The notes under the pieces are model-generated. The model saw only the letters and a list, made by a program, of their open reading frames with translations. It was not told where the DNA came from and did no database searches. From NCBI GenBank assembly GCA_029834535.1, contig JAQMWT010000134.1:1-64000 (forward strand): 64,000 nt of DNA, written 5' to 3'. The first letter of the stretch is position 1. Every line of letters starts with the position of its first letter. A program made the position numbers and the translations under genes. Shown in pieces: positions 10,552-22,760 of this stretch. The DNA is from Chrysophaeum taylorii (Eukaryota; Sar; Pelagophyceae; Pelagomonadales; Pelagomonadaceae).

Positions 10552-11885
10552 TACCTCTTATCTCTCACACGATTGTGGAGAACATGCCACGTATCGCTCA
10601 TCCGCAAGAGGAATAAAGGTACGAAACCGTAGGCTTACTTTTAATCCTGGCTACTACTGCCATACAGGTACCTACAATGTCTCGACCTTCTGTTACACCA
10701 TCTCAAAGCATCGCCTTTCGGCGATCTCTTCGCGTAATCCTCTGGTCGACTACGCTCTCGAGCATGCATCTGCCACAATGATCAAGCCGCCTCCGCGTAT
10801 GACCCACTTCTTGGATACAGTCCCATTGATCCCACGGGAACTTTGGCTGTCGGACCCAACTTTCACGCCCACGGTCTCTTTCATGGCTCTCCGCTACTAC
10901 AGAGGCAAAGTGCAGTTCCCTTATGTGCCCATGACCGCATCCCCGCTAGCTTATGACGTTTGAGCACGCACTTCTATGTCAAATGCTCGCGCGCACGCCG
11001 TCGCCATACACAGAAATTGGGCTGGAATCGGACTGCATCCCACTTTTGTCTCTAGATACTGTCTCCAAAATGTTAGTTTCGCGCTAATGCACAACGTCCT
11101 TCTGTCGCACCCGACCTTCACCGCTTAGAACAGAATCAAGACTTATGCGCCAACAGCCATCAAGGTTAAGCACTGGATCTCGCACACTGAAGACGGCACG
11201 CTCGCCATCATCTCTCTCGCCTCTGGCTACTACAAGGGCGCAGCTTTGATCGTACGCTCGAAACCAGCTACGACGTACGATAGCTTGCACAGACCGATGC
11301 TTTGTTTGCCCGAACATCCCCATTTGTTCCAGGCTTCCTACGGCACAGCCTTCTTTACTATTGCCTACGCGACTGACTCGGCCGCCGCTCGGCTCTGCGC
11401 TCGCCCCGCTACCAGGGTATCGTTCTTTGACCGGTAGTTTGCAGACTTTGTCACGCTCAACTCGCAAGGGTGCATGTCTCTCTCAGACCAGACTGGACAT
11501 ATTGTCAAATGTTCATCCCACGTATGCCGACTACTCTGGCTATGTCAGGAACGAAACTGAGAAGGATACTAGAGTCGACGCCGTCACCAGCTCCTACCCC
11601 ACAAATACATCGTGTTGGTAACTCGCTGCTTTTCATAGCACCTAGACACATCCGATACACCACGCTCCGGGAAACCGCTAAGTTTGGGAACCAGGGCGAG
11701 TCAGAGTTCTTTGAGCCCTTCCGTCAACACCCGCTGGAATTCGCCTTTAAGGGACTGGCAAACGCTGTTCCCCGTCGTATGTTGCAGGCTACGGGCTTCT
11801 GTCTGGGGGGAGCGCTTCTGAAAGCTTCGCGCTCTTCTCGGGCACGGGCGTTGAAGGCTCGGATCAGAGGGAGCGCCGCTGCAGA
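10552..11885. other. Unrecognised degraded sequence
   Basis: Plus-strand frames at 10538-10963 and 11246-11437 show a repeated theme ending in a GYY motif (FNPGYYCHTG and SGYYKGAALI) that suggests decayed protein-coding or repeated DNA. No domain or family could be recognised and no intact gene is supported. Confidence 0.35.
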
Positions 11886-11889
11886 GAGA

Positions 11890-12430
11890 TTATTGCCGTT
11901 GCCAAACGCGCGACTCCAAGCCGTAGTACTTGACGAGGTCCTGAATGCGACTGGTTTTCGACTCGAACCGCCTACTTTCTGCAGTTTCAGGGATGCGAAG
12001 ATCTGCCGCGATGCATGAGGGGCATACCCAGGGTCCAAGCGGGACTTCGGTGAACACTGAGCACTCGAGGTGCACCCGTAAGGCTTCTTCGTGGTTACTG
12101 TCGCACACCACGGAATTGTTGCTTAGCGTTGATCTGGCCGTGACATACAACACAGACTTGGTAGCATGGCGAGTAGAGACTGTCTTGTCCATCTATGCCA
12201 GTCGTCTCACCCGGGGGGGGGGGGTATCCGAGACCCCCTTGCGGTACTGACAAGCTCCGAGAGGGGATCGCCGACTTTCCAGCGCAAAATTTTCGTGCTG
12301 GGATAGGGTTGTCCGTCGTGTCCTCGCGCGTACCCCCTGGAAGCGATCTTCGCACAGCCAAACAAGCCAACTTGTCGATTTCTTTGACAAAGTCGCAAGC
12401 TCTATGCTCCCCGTTGAAGAATTGCACCTC
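11890..12430 (-). pseudogene. PHD-finger-like remnant
   Basis: On the minus strand the sequence reads CVVCHGQINA, then in a neighbouring frame CDSNHEEALRVHLEC and VPLGPWVCPSC. Spacing and flanking residues match the PHD zinc finger pattern (C-x2-C, a CD-x(n)-H segment, then P-x-G-x-W-x-C-x2-C). PHD fingers occur in chromatin proteins and also in proteins of some retroelements. The surrounding DNA is transposon-like, so a mobile-element origin is plausible but unproven. It is not an intact gene. Confidence 0.5.
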
Positions 12431-15400
12431 TCACACCTATCCGGTTCGGTTGCAGAAAACTACCAAGCGACGCTCTAGCGTAGTCCCTCTAACGACTCGC
12501 ACCTCACGACCTTGCTCATAACAGCTGCCTCGGAACGCGCCCAGTTTAACAAACGCAAGTCGCAACCCTATGCATCACCGGGCTCGCTCCTGACTATCCA
12601 CTAGCCAGGTCATACTCTACATGCGGAGAAAATCTTGCAAAAGCCGCCCAACTTACATTACTACAAGCCCCTTGTTCTCGTGCACACACTACAGGCAGAC
12701 AACCCCCCCCTCTTAGCAGTCGACTTTAAAATCCTCACAAGCCCATGCTTTCCAAGCTGTCCCAACCCCACATGCACTATCGAACGCCAACTTATGTCTC
12801 GATGCCCCTCTCATGAAAACTCCATTTTCTGATGAACCAGTGGCATATGTGCTCCTGCAGAACTACAAACCAGAACCTCCTAACATGCCAGCGTCTCACT
12901 CCCACTGCATTCATAAGTGCCCAATATCCCGGGTACTTGCCCATTTACACAGGATGTACATAGCTCACTGCTGCTTTTACATCAAGGGAAGTTTGGTTTT
13001 GGTAAAATCGTCAGATCGATGGACTAGCATGCCGACAACGACGCGTCAGGTAGTCACGCCCACAACACCAGGCACATCCGATTATGTTTTAAACTAAGCA
13101 GTGACAGCACTCCCACGCCGCCGCCCTCTATCTTCAGGAATCTGCATATACCATTGCGACTCTCTAGAACAGGATGCATCTCCTGACCCGCTATCACCTA
13201 ACAATAAAGAAGTCCCGAGAATTCCAGACGAACAGCCATCTTCGGATGATAAATAGGAATTCCCAATTGGCCACACTATGCAGCCTACCGTTGAATAACA
13301 GGACAAGCAACAGGACTAGGCAGCGATAATATCTCCTCCGGATCATTAATTCCTTAACCGGCCACCACCTTTAGATGGATTGATCCCAATGCCGAAACAG
13401 AATGACCACCTACAGGTTGTTTTTGGTGATTTTGGTGATTCTGGCTTTACTTCAGCAGTAGTCCACCGCAATCAGAGCCACAGACTCAAGGCAGACTGAA
13501 AAGACGATCGTATTTTCGCCTAACCAAGAACTATAGTTGTTCGACGTGCTAGCCACAGTCGCCTATTTACCTGGCAGACCTTAGCATTCGAACATGAAAC
13601 GATCTGGGAGTTCTCTACAGAGCAGCGCGTCTATATAGATCAACGCGCCTAGATCGCCTATGCTTTCGACTACGGCAAATTCTCTTCACCGAGGCCACGC
13701 CCAACGTATCGCATTTGACTTGAACATTCGGAAACACCAACACCCGAGTGAAGGTATACTCGAAGGATGCATCTTCTCTATCTACGGACTAACCGGAGGC
13801 ACAGCTTACGACGTCCAGAAAAAAAAAAGCTAGTCAACAGCGACGTACGGGTCGATTATCTTTGCCAACAATATCAATATTATCAGTCCTAATCAATATG
13901 CTCGATGACGACCACAAAATATTCGATAACTGTGCATGTCGTGACGACCTGTCAGCTTATGAGTACTACACTCGCCCACGGGACCGAAAGTTTTACTTCA
14001 TGGCTTCGTCACTCATTTGAGATGTTATAACACATGAGCATTATCTTCTCGCATTTCGGCATCAACACGCTTTTATGCATGGCGCTGATGAACGGGATCA
14101 CCTCTTTCTAAATCAAAGCGATCCTAGCAAGGATATTATAAAGAGGTCACGAACTACAAATGAATGATCTTGACAACTTTGACCATGTTGTTTTACAGCT
14201 CGATACGGCTGACAACGTTTAATATGAGCCGCAGAAGATTGTCGAAATCGCGGGATTAGCTCCTGACCATAAAGTCAAGCTCATTAAGTCTATTCTTAAG
14301 GAACTTGCGGGATTGTGTTCTGATGGAATTTTATTCCGCAAATCCCTAATTGTTAGCTCGAACTGCGCCATCTTAGTTGTCTTGTCACTTGTCTCACTTA
14401 TGAAGTCCCCAACGACACTGCGATCACACTCTTCTAAAGCTAGGATAGCTACGATGGTGGTGAAACTCTGGATAGAAATTGTCTATCTCTCTCACAGATC
14501 AAACTCGGGGAGAGAGAGATCTGGATCATACTATGCAGGAAAGTATTTGCCGTCGACAAGACCGAGGAGTTCATTTTGGATGGAGTTGTATGTAGGAGGA
14601 TTTTCGATGTGCATAATATCATGCGAAGATGGAGAGGAAGAAGCTGCGTGTACCCCATAGGTGTGCTTCAATGTTTACAAGAAAATAAGAATGGGTGAGA
14701 ACAGAATATCTCATGAAACAAATTGCATTCATCAGCGGCTGCGCAAGCGGCGACGAGGTCAGATTCCTGGTGCCTTGGGCTATAGCAGTTTGGCGTTTGC
14801 TAGACCAGAAAAAAAGCGTTGTCAAATACAATGATACATTAGTTCTGATTCGCTCAAACAAAAAATCACAGTGTCTATCACCGTGTCGGTCGTTGTGTGG
14901 CTAGAGAGAGGACGTCAAGGGCAGCAATACCACTGCCATTCTGTACCAGAGTGACACAGTGGTTTTTACTACCTCTAGGTAAAGATGGCGTGCTCATCAT
15001 GATCACCATGTGTCTCATACACTCCCAAGCCGAGATTTTCCTTCCAAGTTGCAAATGGAGGGCCGGCTGGTTTGCATGCAGCTTATACATTTCGAGTACG
15101 AGTAAGCTTTTTTGCACACGGACACCTGGACGAAAGAGTTTATTATTCATGAAACTGCCGATCTGTTTTTTCGTCGTATCAAACTTTTTCTTTGTCTTCT
15201 GGAGAGCTGTCTTTGATGATGATGATGATGATGACCAGTTTGCTGTTTATCTCGAAGTTGCTCTGAATCTCATAGAAAGCTCAAAATACCGAGATTGAGT
15301 CATAGTTCGTTCCGATGCGGCGAGGATGCTGTAAGTGGACGGTAACAGTGGTTGGCGTCCGCCACGCAACTTAAATGGTGGATTCTTTGTTGTTGCAGGC

Positions 15401-15900
15401 AGGTAGTTAGACATGAAAGCCACATAATACTGCTAGAAATTCGACCAATTAGTAATTATTTGAGACACATACGCTTTCGATCGTCACCAGTGACGCCGAC
15501 GAAGTGCGGATCCATAGCGAACCAGCGGGTGTCGCCCGTGTTTTGGTCCCCCGTTTCCACAGCTGGATGGGCGGAGGTTCGCGGCATTTCTGGTACCAGA
15601 CCACAGCTCTAGATGACCCGACCCCTCGTGGACGACACCTACGTCGACATTTTGCGGCGTTTGGATCCGACATCGACCTTGCAGCTTCGGGCATCCCTTC
15701 AAAATTCGCCCCTGTTCTTGTCCATTTGCGCCGCAAGCTAATGCAAATGAATCGCACTACGCAAGCGCCCTGGCTCCTCTTCTACAAGAGGAGTGGGGCC
15801 GTTACTGGTCACCGCGGCGTTCAGGCTAAACGCCGGGACTCTCTGGTGTCACGGTTCACCTGGTTAAAGGCCTTCATCCAGAGCAACACGACGACATTTT
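12431..15900. other. Long non-coding, degraded stretch
   Basis: Lower in GC than the genic parts, with only short overlapping frames. A copy of the CTCTTAGCAGTCGACTTTAAA motif typical of the foldback family occurs near 12710. A GATGAT tract lies at 15215-15233. No gene, RNA gene or assignable element was recognised. Confidence 0.4.
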
Positions 15901-15939
15901 GCGTCTACTCAATGCCGCTGCGCTGCGCGTCGTGTATTC

Positions 15940-18400
15940 CCGGAGTGGAATAGCGGGCTATTGTTGCAATCCCGAAGATCCCCAGCAATTCGAGCGTAGA
16001 GATGTCGCGTCCCATCACTCTGTTGGACACCACCATGAATGCATACTGGTGATCTTCGGCCGCATTACACCTAGATTCTGGGATATTTGCAATTTTCCGA
16101 TGCCGGGCAACGTGGCTCACGGGCTGGTTGTGATGTTCAGACGTCACTTGCCATCGCTGTGTCTTTATCTGAATTGGCCTATGCGGGCCATTTGCAGTAA
16201 CGCAAGATTCTTTGAAGTCCTACGAATGTGTTTCTGTTTGGTTGGGAGGTGGCCTTACGTCGCTTTGGATTACCTGACTCCTTGATCGACTACGACCTAC
16301 GACAGGATGTTGGCAATCGGGAGCAGGTGGTATCAGCGTACGGCACGTCAACATCCATGTTGTGGGACAATGAGGGGTTCTTCTCTTTTTCCCCAAGGTG
16401 CGTCAGAATACCCCAGTATCTGGTTGGCATTTTATTCTGTATTCAGTCTTCTGTCGGATATGCAAACGGAATCTCGTCTTGTTTCCAAAGCCTGAACCCG
16501 ATGGCCATCTCGAAGTCACAGGGGTGGGATTGCGACGCCCTCCCGAGTTTTATTTCACTTGCGTTCCCACTCCTGCACCCCATGACGACCCCACTCGCAG
16601 CTGGGCTGGCTTAAGCGTTGTTGACGGTGCTTTGTGGCATTCGATTACGCGCCGCGGCTTACAACGGGTCAGTGTATGCAGCCTCTTTTTGAGTTCTTCG
16701 AAATCCAATACTTAACATTACGAAAACCAAAGCGCTGGGCCTCGAGTGATTGTTGTTGTGTTCAAGGGCCCCCTCGATCTGGCGGTACAGAACTGGCCGC
16801 CTTTGGCTACGATACCGCCGTGTTATTTCGCCATGGACGCTTTTAGTTGCCGCACGAAGAATAAATCTCATCTCGAGTTGATTGTAGACGAGGCTACCGC
16901 TTCACTAATAATTAAGAGGCCGAGCCTCGGCGTCGCCGTCCAGGATTCCGGTGCCCGAAAGTTCGTTTCTTTCGATCTGGCTATTTTTGTGGATGTTCTT
17001 GATTAGACACACACTACCTTTGAGCTGCATCCAGGTGCCGTTGATGGTAAAATCGAAGGGGTTTGGTATGAGTGACGTGTCCACGGCATCACGGGTCGCG
17101 GCCAACACACCCGCAACCTTTTTTTGCGCTGGTGGCGACCAATACCCTTGACCTCGAAGGCTGTGCGACCGTTTCGTGTTCTTCCCTATGATTTGTCTAT
17201 TGACTGGGATCCTGCAGCATGGTTTGTCCCGAAAGCACGGCCATTGCGGTGTCTCGCGTCAGCATGCGTCGCCTTCCCGTGAAACGCCACCGCCCCGCTG
17301 GCGAGTTATATCGGGAGCATTTCTCTTTGTTGTGAAGTCCCGCTGCAATGCGTAAGGAAGTTACTTGTTTCCATACCCCCCGCCGCACATCCAACCCTGC
17401 ATCCCACGTCCTCCACTCTCCCCCCGACCTCGGTTCTGGCACCTACGCCTTGACTGTCGCCGCCCGGTTTCCTACGTGGGCCACGCCTCGTTCTGCACTT
17501 GATGGCTGTGATTCTAACCGCCCGTCGATCATTTCTACTGCGACGGGTCCGTGTCCAAAGGCGAGGGCGGAGCTGCTGTGGCCATTTTCGATCCTGTCGC
17601 CCCACGCCTCTACACTTTCGCTCTGCGGGTAGCTCCCGGTCCTGGAACTCTATCTGCGTATCGTGCTGAAGTCGTGGGCAGAATCTATGCCGACGCCCAA
17701 GCTGCACTTTGCTGGTCCCTACGTGATATGTAACCTCGGAGGTTACTCGTGAAAGCCGTTCTTGACAATAAAGGTGCTGTGCTCGTACATTCTGGCCTCT
17801 CGCAGCGCGTAGCAGTCACATCCGGCGTCACGAATTTGGGATGAGATTGCGCACTTCACTTCACACATAACGGATCTTTTGGTTCGTTTGACCTTCGAGT
17901 GGGTGCGTGGCCACCCGGAATGGCGCTAATTTTCTTCCCAGTTGACCTTTATCGAGTCTCTCCAGCATCTTGCTGATGGCCTTGCGGCGCGTGGCCGGTG
18001 TGGAGCGGGTGCGGATGACCCTTCTTGCACGCATTTCTGCCACGGCAGACGTTGGTTCATTACCCTCCAGCGGCGCCGTCTGTTTGGTAGGGTTTGCTCC
18101 GCTTTGTCTGAAGCACATTGGCCTTCGTGCATAAGAGCCCGCGGATGGCGATCCTCTCACTTGTCTCTTCCCGACATCTTTCGTCGGCTCGTGCAAGTCA
18201 TTTATGACGCGTGCCATGCAGGTTAAGTTGCGCAATTAGCCTCCCGACCGCGGTATGTTGTGGGGATTTGTTGTTCCTGATCACACGTGTCGCTGTTGTC
18301 GCCACCCTCGTTCTTCCGAGTCGCTCTGTCATTTTCTGACTACAAGCCCACATCCCACTTTGAAGATGGCGAGACAGAGTTAAGTGGCTACTCTGCTGCT
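15940..18400 (+). mobile_element. LINE relic: reverse transcriptase, RNase H, zinc knuckle
   Basis: Ordered remnants of a non-LTR retrotransposon ORF2 are seen on the plus strand. Near 15960-16050 is VAIPKIPSNSSVEMSRPITL, the start of the RT domain. FGLPDSLIDY follows near 16265, then a PQGA-type motif near 16395 and VVVFKGPLDLAV near 16750. An RNase H domain follows, with all four acidic positions visible: CDGS (17539-17550), AYRAE (17668), LDNKGAV (17764) and LADGLA (about 17970). A C-terminal zinc knuckle reads DHTCRCCRHP near 18280. The pieces lie in different frames, so the element is inactive. The RT active-site box was not found. A TTCG microsatellite at 19056-19079 could be its 3' tail. 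Confidence 0.7.
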
Positions 18401-19316
18401 CCATCCTCTTGTACTCGCGAGCAATGACATTACAGGACTGGTTGCCTTCCCGTCTCTCTGCTCCCCAAACTTCCCTTGCTCTTGATTTACGACCGCGACG
18501 TTCGTCTGTCCTTCATGTTGCATATGGCACCGCCGCTGCTTATGACTTGGTGGTCGGTCGCTAGCCGGCGGAGCTTATTGACATCCTCGTGGCTTATGAC
18601 ATTGATGCTGGTGACTTGTGGTTCCTTGTGTTCTCGCTACTGTCATTTAGCCGCCTCGCCCCTAACAAATTATGGAGGCCTGTTTGGATCCATCATGCTG
18701 CGACCGTCTTTTAGCGTCGTCTTACAACTCGTATCTTTCTTCATAACCACGCCCGCGACTACTCTCGCTTTTTCAGAGCTTCTTCTGTAGCAGGCAACGC
18801 TCGCGAAAAGGGCCGGTTGACACGCTCGGTTTGATGCTCTTAGGGTGGAGAAATGTGCGATTTCTAATGTTGAACTGGCGAAGAAGTGTCCCGAAAAGCT
18901 GGCAAGCGCCGTTGTCGGTGACCATGTATCGCGGCAGATAGTGGCCATTTAACGCAATCAATTTATCAACAAATGGAGAAAGGGTGGTATAAATGATAGC
19001 TTTCAACGAGTACTTTCATCCCGAAATGGACCGTACACCACGAACACACACAGACTCGTTCGTTCGTTCGTTCGTTCGAGGTCTGTGTTGAGCAGCTTCT
19101 CGCTCCCTGGGCTCTCTCTGAGATCTTCCGCCTAACACACCAACACGCTGGAGAAGGAAAGAGTTCGTAACGAGGACCGAGCCGCCATTCAGAAAGCATA
19201 AATTGATCTCAAGGTTGCCGAACTTGGCGTACGGCGAGATCGGGAGAAGACGCACTTTCTACGACGACGAAACATTCACAGATGCTTGCCTCGATTGATG
19301 ATATCTTCGGAGTGGG
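18401..19316. other. Gene-free spacer with TTCG microsatellite
   Basis: Probable 3' remainder of the LINE followed by the 3' flank of the RhoBTB-like gene. The only clear feature is a TTCG tetranucleotide repeat at 19056-19079. Confidence 0.4.
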
Positions 19317-21065
19317 TCACCCTCTTGCTGGATCGATCTCGGTGTTGTTGTTGTTGTTGTTGTTCCGGTAGGAGGAGGACGAAAAGCGGCGCCAAGAGAA
19401 CTTATTTTTGTGCTTGGCTTCCCAGGCTGCAACGGCGTCGAGGTAGGACTTTGGGGGCCACTGGTGCTCCTCGACGTAGGCGCGGTCCTCCTCGGAAGGG
19501 AGGCGCTGGCGGAGACGCTTATCTTGGAAGAGGAGGTAGTTGGTGGCGATGAAGTGGACCAGGAACCCCCCGAGGGTAGAGGCACGGTGTCGGCGCGCGA
19601 AGCATAAAAGTTCGACGAAGTCGACGTCGGCCTTGGCGATCGACTCGCTCACCGCCGCGTCGAGGCGCTTGCACAGATAGATCTCCGCGAGCGACGAGAG
19701 CCGCGGGAGGTCGAACCGGTCGGCGGCGGCGATGACGTCGAGGGCGTTATCGTCGTCGATGTTTGCCGTCCTGGTACACGCGAAGGAAATGACCGCCTCG
19801 AGGGCCGCGGGCGAGACCTCGTCGAAAGTCAGGCGCGCCTCGCGGCGGGTCTGCGCGCCGCCCGCGCCGCTGTACAACGCGGCGCGCAGGACGGGAGACC
19901 TCGCGGCGAGCAAGCACGCGTGCGCCTCGCGCTCGCATCCTTCGACCGCGAGGGTCACGTCGGGGGTCAGTTTTTGCAGAAGGTCCGCGGCGGCGCGGCC
20001 AAAGCGTTCGTGGAGCCACGTCTCGATGCTGGGATTGAGCTCCTCGAGTCCGTCGCGTTTGTTAGCCATTGCCGCGACGAGCTCGGCACACCCCCACCGC
20101 GTCGCCGCCTCGACGTCGTCAACCTCGCACTTTCCCGTGTACCAGTGAACGAGCAGGGCCTTGACCGTCGCCGCGGTGGTGCCGTCCGTCACCACGACTA
20201 CCGCTCCGTCTTCTTCTTCTTCTTCTTCGAAGCGCGCCGGGAGGGCCTCCGTGCTGCCGTAGTTGTCCTGGTGCGCCCCGAGCATCTTGTCGTAGTCGCG
20301 CATCGGCTCGTCAAGGATGAGCTTCCGGAACACGGGCGACGCGCAACACAGGACGGCCTTGTGCGCCTCGAGCTCGTCGCCCCCGACTCGAATGGTCACG
20401 TCGCGCGCCGTACCGTCTCGCAACAGCCTTGCGAGATCTTCGCCAAACGTGTCGTCCGCCACCGCCAGCTCCGGCGCCTTTCCGGCCTCGGGCATCACGG
20501 GCGGCGGCGACCGCTCGCGCCGTCCAAGCCACCAACGCGACCTCGCTTTCTTCTTGGTCATTCCTCTCGTTCCGTCCGACAGCGCGACTCTCACTGCCTC
20601 CTCCATCGCTTCCCGGACGCCCCTACCGAGAAGCGCCGACGTCGAATAGTAGCCCCTGCACTGCGGCCACTCCCTCGCGACACGCGAGGCCTCCTCGTCC
20701 AGCTCTCGCTCGAGATCGTTCTTGCACCTCACGAGCAGCACCGGCGTCTCGGGCGAGTGGCGATCGAGCTCTTCGCGCCATTTTCTCCGCGCGTTTTCCA
20801 GCGACACCCGCGAGCTGAAGCACGTCAAAAATACGTCCGTCTGCGAGTACGACAAAGGTCGAAGCCGATCATAGTCCTCTTGGCCGGCCGTGTCCCACAG
20901 CCCAAGCATAATTGGCTTGCCGTCGACCATAACGCTCGCCCCATAATTATCGAACACGGTGGGGATGTACTCCCCCGGAAACGCGTTTGTTGTGTACGTG
21001 ATGAGCAAGCACGACTTGCCGACCGACCCATCTCCCACGACCACAACCTTCACCGACTGCATCAT
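19317..21065 (-). CDS. RhoBTB-like GTPase with two BTB domains
   Basis: A 582-residue protein. Residues 1-175 form a Rac/Rho GTPase: P-loop GDGSVGKS, effector segment [13 protein letters not shown], switch [18 protein letters not shown]. The base-recognition motif is CKND instead of the usual TKxD. Two BTB modules follow (about 215-330, starting [18 protein letters not shown], and about 360-460, starting [18 protein letters not shown]). The first BTB is interrupted by an acidic loop (EEEEEED), as in animal RhoBTB and Dictyostelium RacA. The known role of this architecture is as a cullin-3 adaptor linked to the cytoskeleton; that is inferred here. There is no C-terminal CAAX box; the tail ends in an Asn run from a TTG/AAC microsatellite. 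ATG-ATG start; single exon; TGACGTCA lies 65 bp upstream. Confidence 0.9.
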   Translation of the reverse strand: MMQSVKVVVVGDGSVGKSCLLITYTTNAFPGEYIPTVFDNYGASVMVDGKPIMLGLWDTAGQEDYDRLRPLSYSQTDVFLTCFSSRVSLENARRKWREELDRHSPETPVLLVRCKNDLERELDEEASRVAREWPQCRGYYSTSALLGRGVREAMEEAVRVALSDGTRGMTKKKARSRWWLGRRERSPPPVMPEAGKAPELAVADDTFGEDLARLLRDGTARDVTIRVGGDELEAHKAVLCCASPVFRKLILDEPMRDYDKMLGAHQDNYGSTEALPARFEEEEEEDGAVVVVTDGTTAATVKALLVHWYTGKCEVDDVEAATRWGCAELVAAMANKRDGLEELNPSIETWLHERFGRAAADLLQKLTPDVTLAVEGCEREAHACLLAARSPVLRAALYSGAGGAQTRREARLTFDEVSPAALEAVISFACTRTANIDDDNALDVIAAADRFDLPRLSSLAEIYLCKRLDAAVSESIAKADVDFVELLCFARRHRASTLGGFLVHFIATNYLLFQDKRLRQRLPSEEDRAYVEEHQWPPKSYLDAVAAWEAKHKNKFSWRRFSSSSYRNNNNNNNTEIDPARG

Positions 21066-21129
21066 TCACAGAATGTTCTTATCCTTCCTACCTTCGAAGA
21101 AAGTGTAGAAAGTGTCGACGACCCCATTA

Positions 21130-21137
21130 TGACGTCA
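21130..21137. promoter_or_regulatory. TGACGTCA palindrome upstream of RhoBTB-like gene
   Basis: Perfect CRE-type bZIP site TGACGTCA 65 bp upstream of the start codon. The same octamer occurs upstream of the bactofilin gene and between the FTO and GT25 genes. Confidence 0.45.
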
Positions 21138-21659
21138 CACGTCGTGGCGCGCGGGGAAGGGAGGGTTTTTGAAGTGTCGTCGAGACACTGCTTGTAAGAG
21201 GGGGGTGTTGATTTTGGGAGGGTTTTTAATAACCGACTCGACGAAAAAAAACTGGAATAATTGTTAAGAAGTGTGTGGTTTGGGAAGGTGTGAGTGTGGC
21301 TGGACAGTACGAGGTACCTACCCCCCCCCAGAAGCCTTCTTGAGCAAGAAGGGTCTAACTTTTGAGAGGAGGGCACATGGCTAGGGTCGGATAAGAAAAC
21401 GAGACTAGCCCGCGCCGCAACGACGGGTCCTACAACGCGTGGGCTTTTCCCTTTTTTTGCGCGAGGGGACGAAAGGATGCCGACTTCACTATGGGGACTA
21501 GTTCCATCGCGACGATCTCGCGGCGTGGCGGCACATACTGCTTGAGTACAAACGAACATAGCTCAGCAATCCGTTGAGTATGTCTTAGTACAAACTGAAA
21601 CATAGTTAACGGCTCGCACGAACTTTCTTATCCGACCCTGACATGGCGGTGTGTGAAAT

Positions 21660-22760
21660 CGATTGAAGACAGCTGTTCTAGCGAATTAATTATTCCGCAC
21701 CGTGAAGGAGGATGAGACCGACGGAGGCAGTTCGGAGGAGACGTATTTTTTTCGAAGCAATGGCGAAGCACACCGAAAAAAAGCCACGCCTGCCTTCTTC
21801 GGATGAGAGTCGACGTTTCCAGAGTCACTACACTCGCGAGAGTGTGCGAATAGCCCAGAACGTCGCCACATCCGGAATGCGACGGCCGACGTCTCAGTCG
21901 AGATGACGGCATAATCGTAGGTCGTCGGGTCATTGCAGGGAACGTCTGGCTTGGGCCTTGGCAACATAAAAATGTCTCGGATTAGTTTTTCGAACTCCCC
22001 CCCGGCTTTACGGTCGCCAGACTTCCATGCCCTGGCAAAAAATAATGCTTGATGAGTCTAGGCTTCTCCTCGCTCGCAGCGCGAAGGTCGGGAAACAGAC
22101 GCGCTACATCATCTGCATACGCTGAATCTTCTTCTCTTGGTGCGACATCTTCAGCGTCGCGTTTTGCATTGTAACGTCGACCAGTGAGTACATCATCCTG
22201 CGTTGCCTCGTGAAATTAAATTACGCGTGATGGCTCCCGACAGACATTCAAGTGTTGTCGCCATGACATGGTCAAGTATAAAAGGAAAAGTGCAGGATTC
22301 TCCGAGACGCCACCCTGCTTCACGCCAATATTTGAGAGGGTCGGAGCAGGAGCGCCGGAACCGGAGGACCGCACTCGTCTACGTTGGAGAGCTTGCATGA
22401 GGCGCACGAGCTCCCGAACTTGGATAGCACTTGCCATAGTTTTTCCCGCGGACCCATTAAAAAGGATCGTCGGAATAAATCAATCAATCAATCAATCAAT
22501 AAGACCCACACTTCCAGACCATGCTCACGTCGTTTCTTCAGTGCCATCTTTAGGCTGAAGGCCGCGTCGACAGTTCCACATTTTTTCGGCCGAAAGCCGT
22601 GATTCGTGGTCGAGCACAGTGGAAAGAACACCGAGGCATGATGTTGGAGACAATCTGTTGTGCGACCTCGAGCATCATATGATCCATCTATCATTACTTG
22701 GCCATGAAAGGTCACCACTTTTTTTTTTTTGGTAAATGCCAAGAAAAAAGGCCGAGATGT
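21660..22760 (-). mobile_element. LINE relic, reverse transcriptase region
   Basis: Minus-strand remnants in RT order are visible. GFRPKKCGTVDAAFSLKMAL and RREHGLEVWVLLID (RT domain A) lie near 22490-22610. LVRLMQALQRRR and IGVKQGGVSENPALFLLYL (the GxxQGxxLSPxLF motif) lie near 22270-22400. The catalytic SAYADDVARLFPDL is at 22085-22125. DPTTYDYAVIS and a CSDSGNVDSHPKKAGVAFF segment follow near 21760-21910. The copy stops just before the ESW segment that typifies the C-terminus of this family, which is what the separate fragment at 35.2 kb supplies. An AATC microsatellite at 22479-22500 sits in the RT domain. Several frame changes; inactive. Confidence 0.8.

Noticed and set aside
19920-21197. 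Plus-strand frame of 425 codons opposite the RhoBTB-like gene
   Set aside because: Shadow of the GTPase/BTB gene; no motif, and the minus strand is unmistakably coding.
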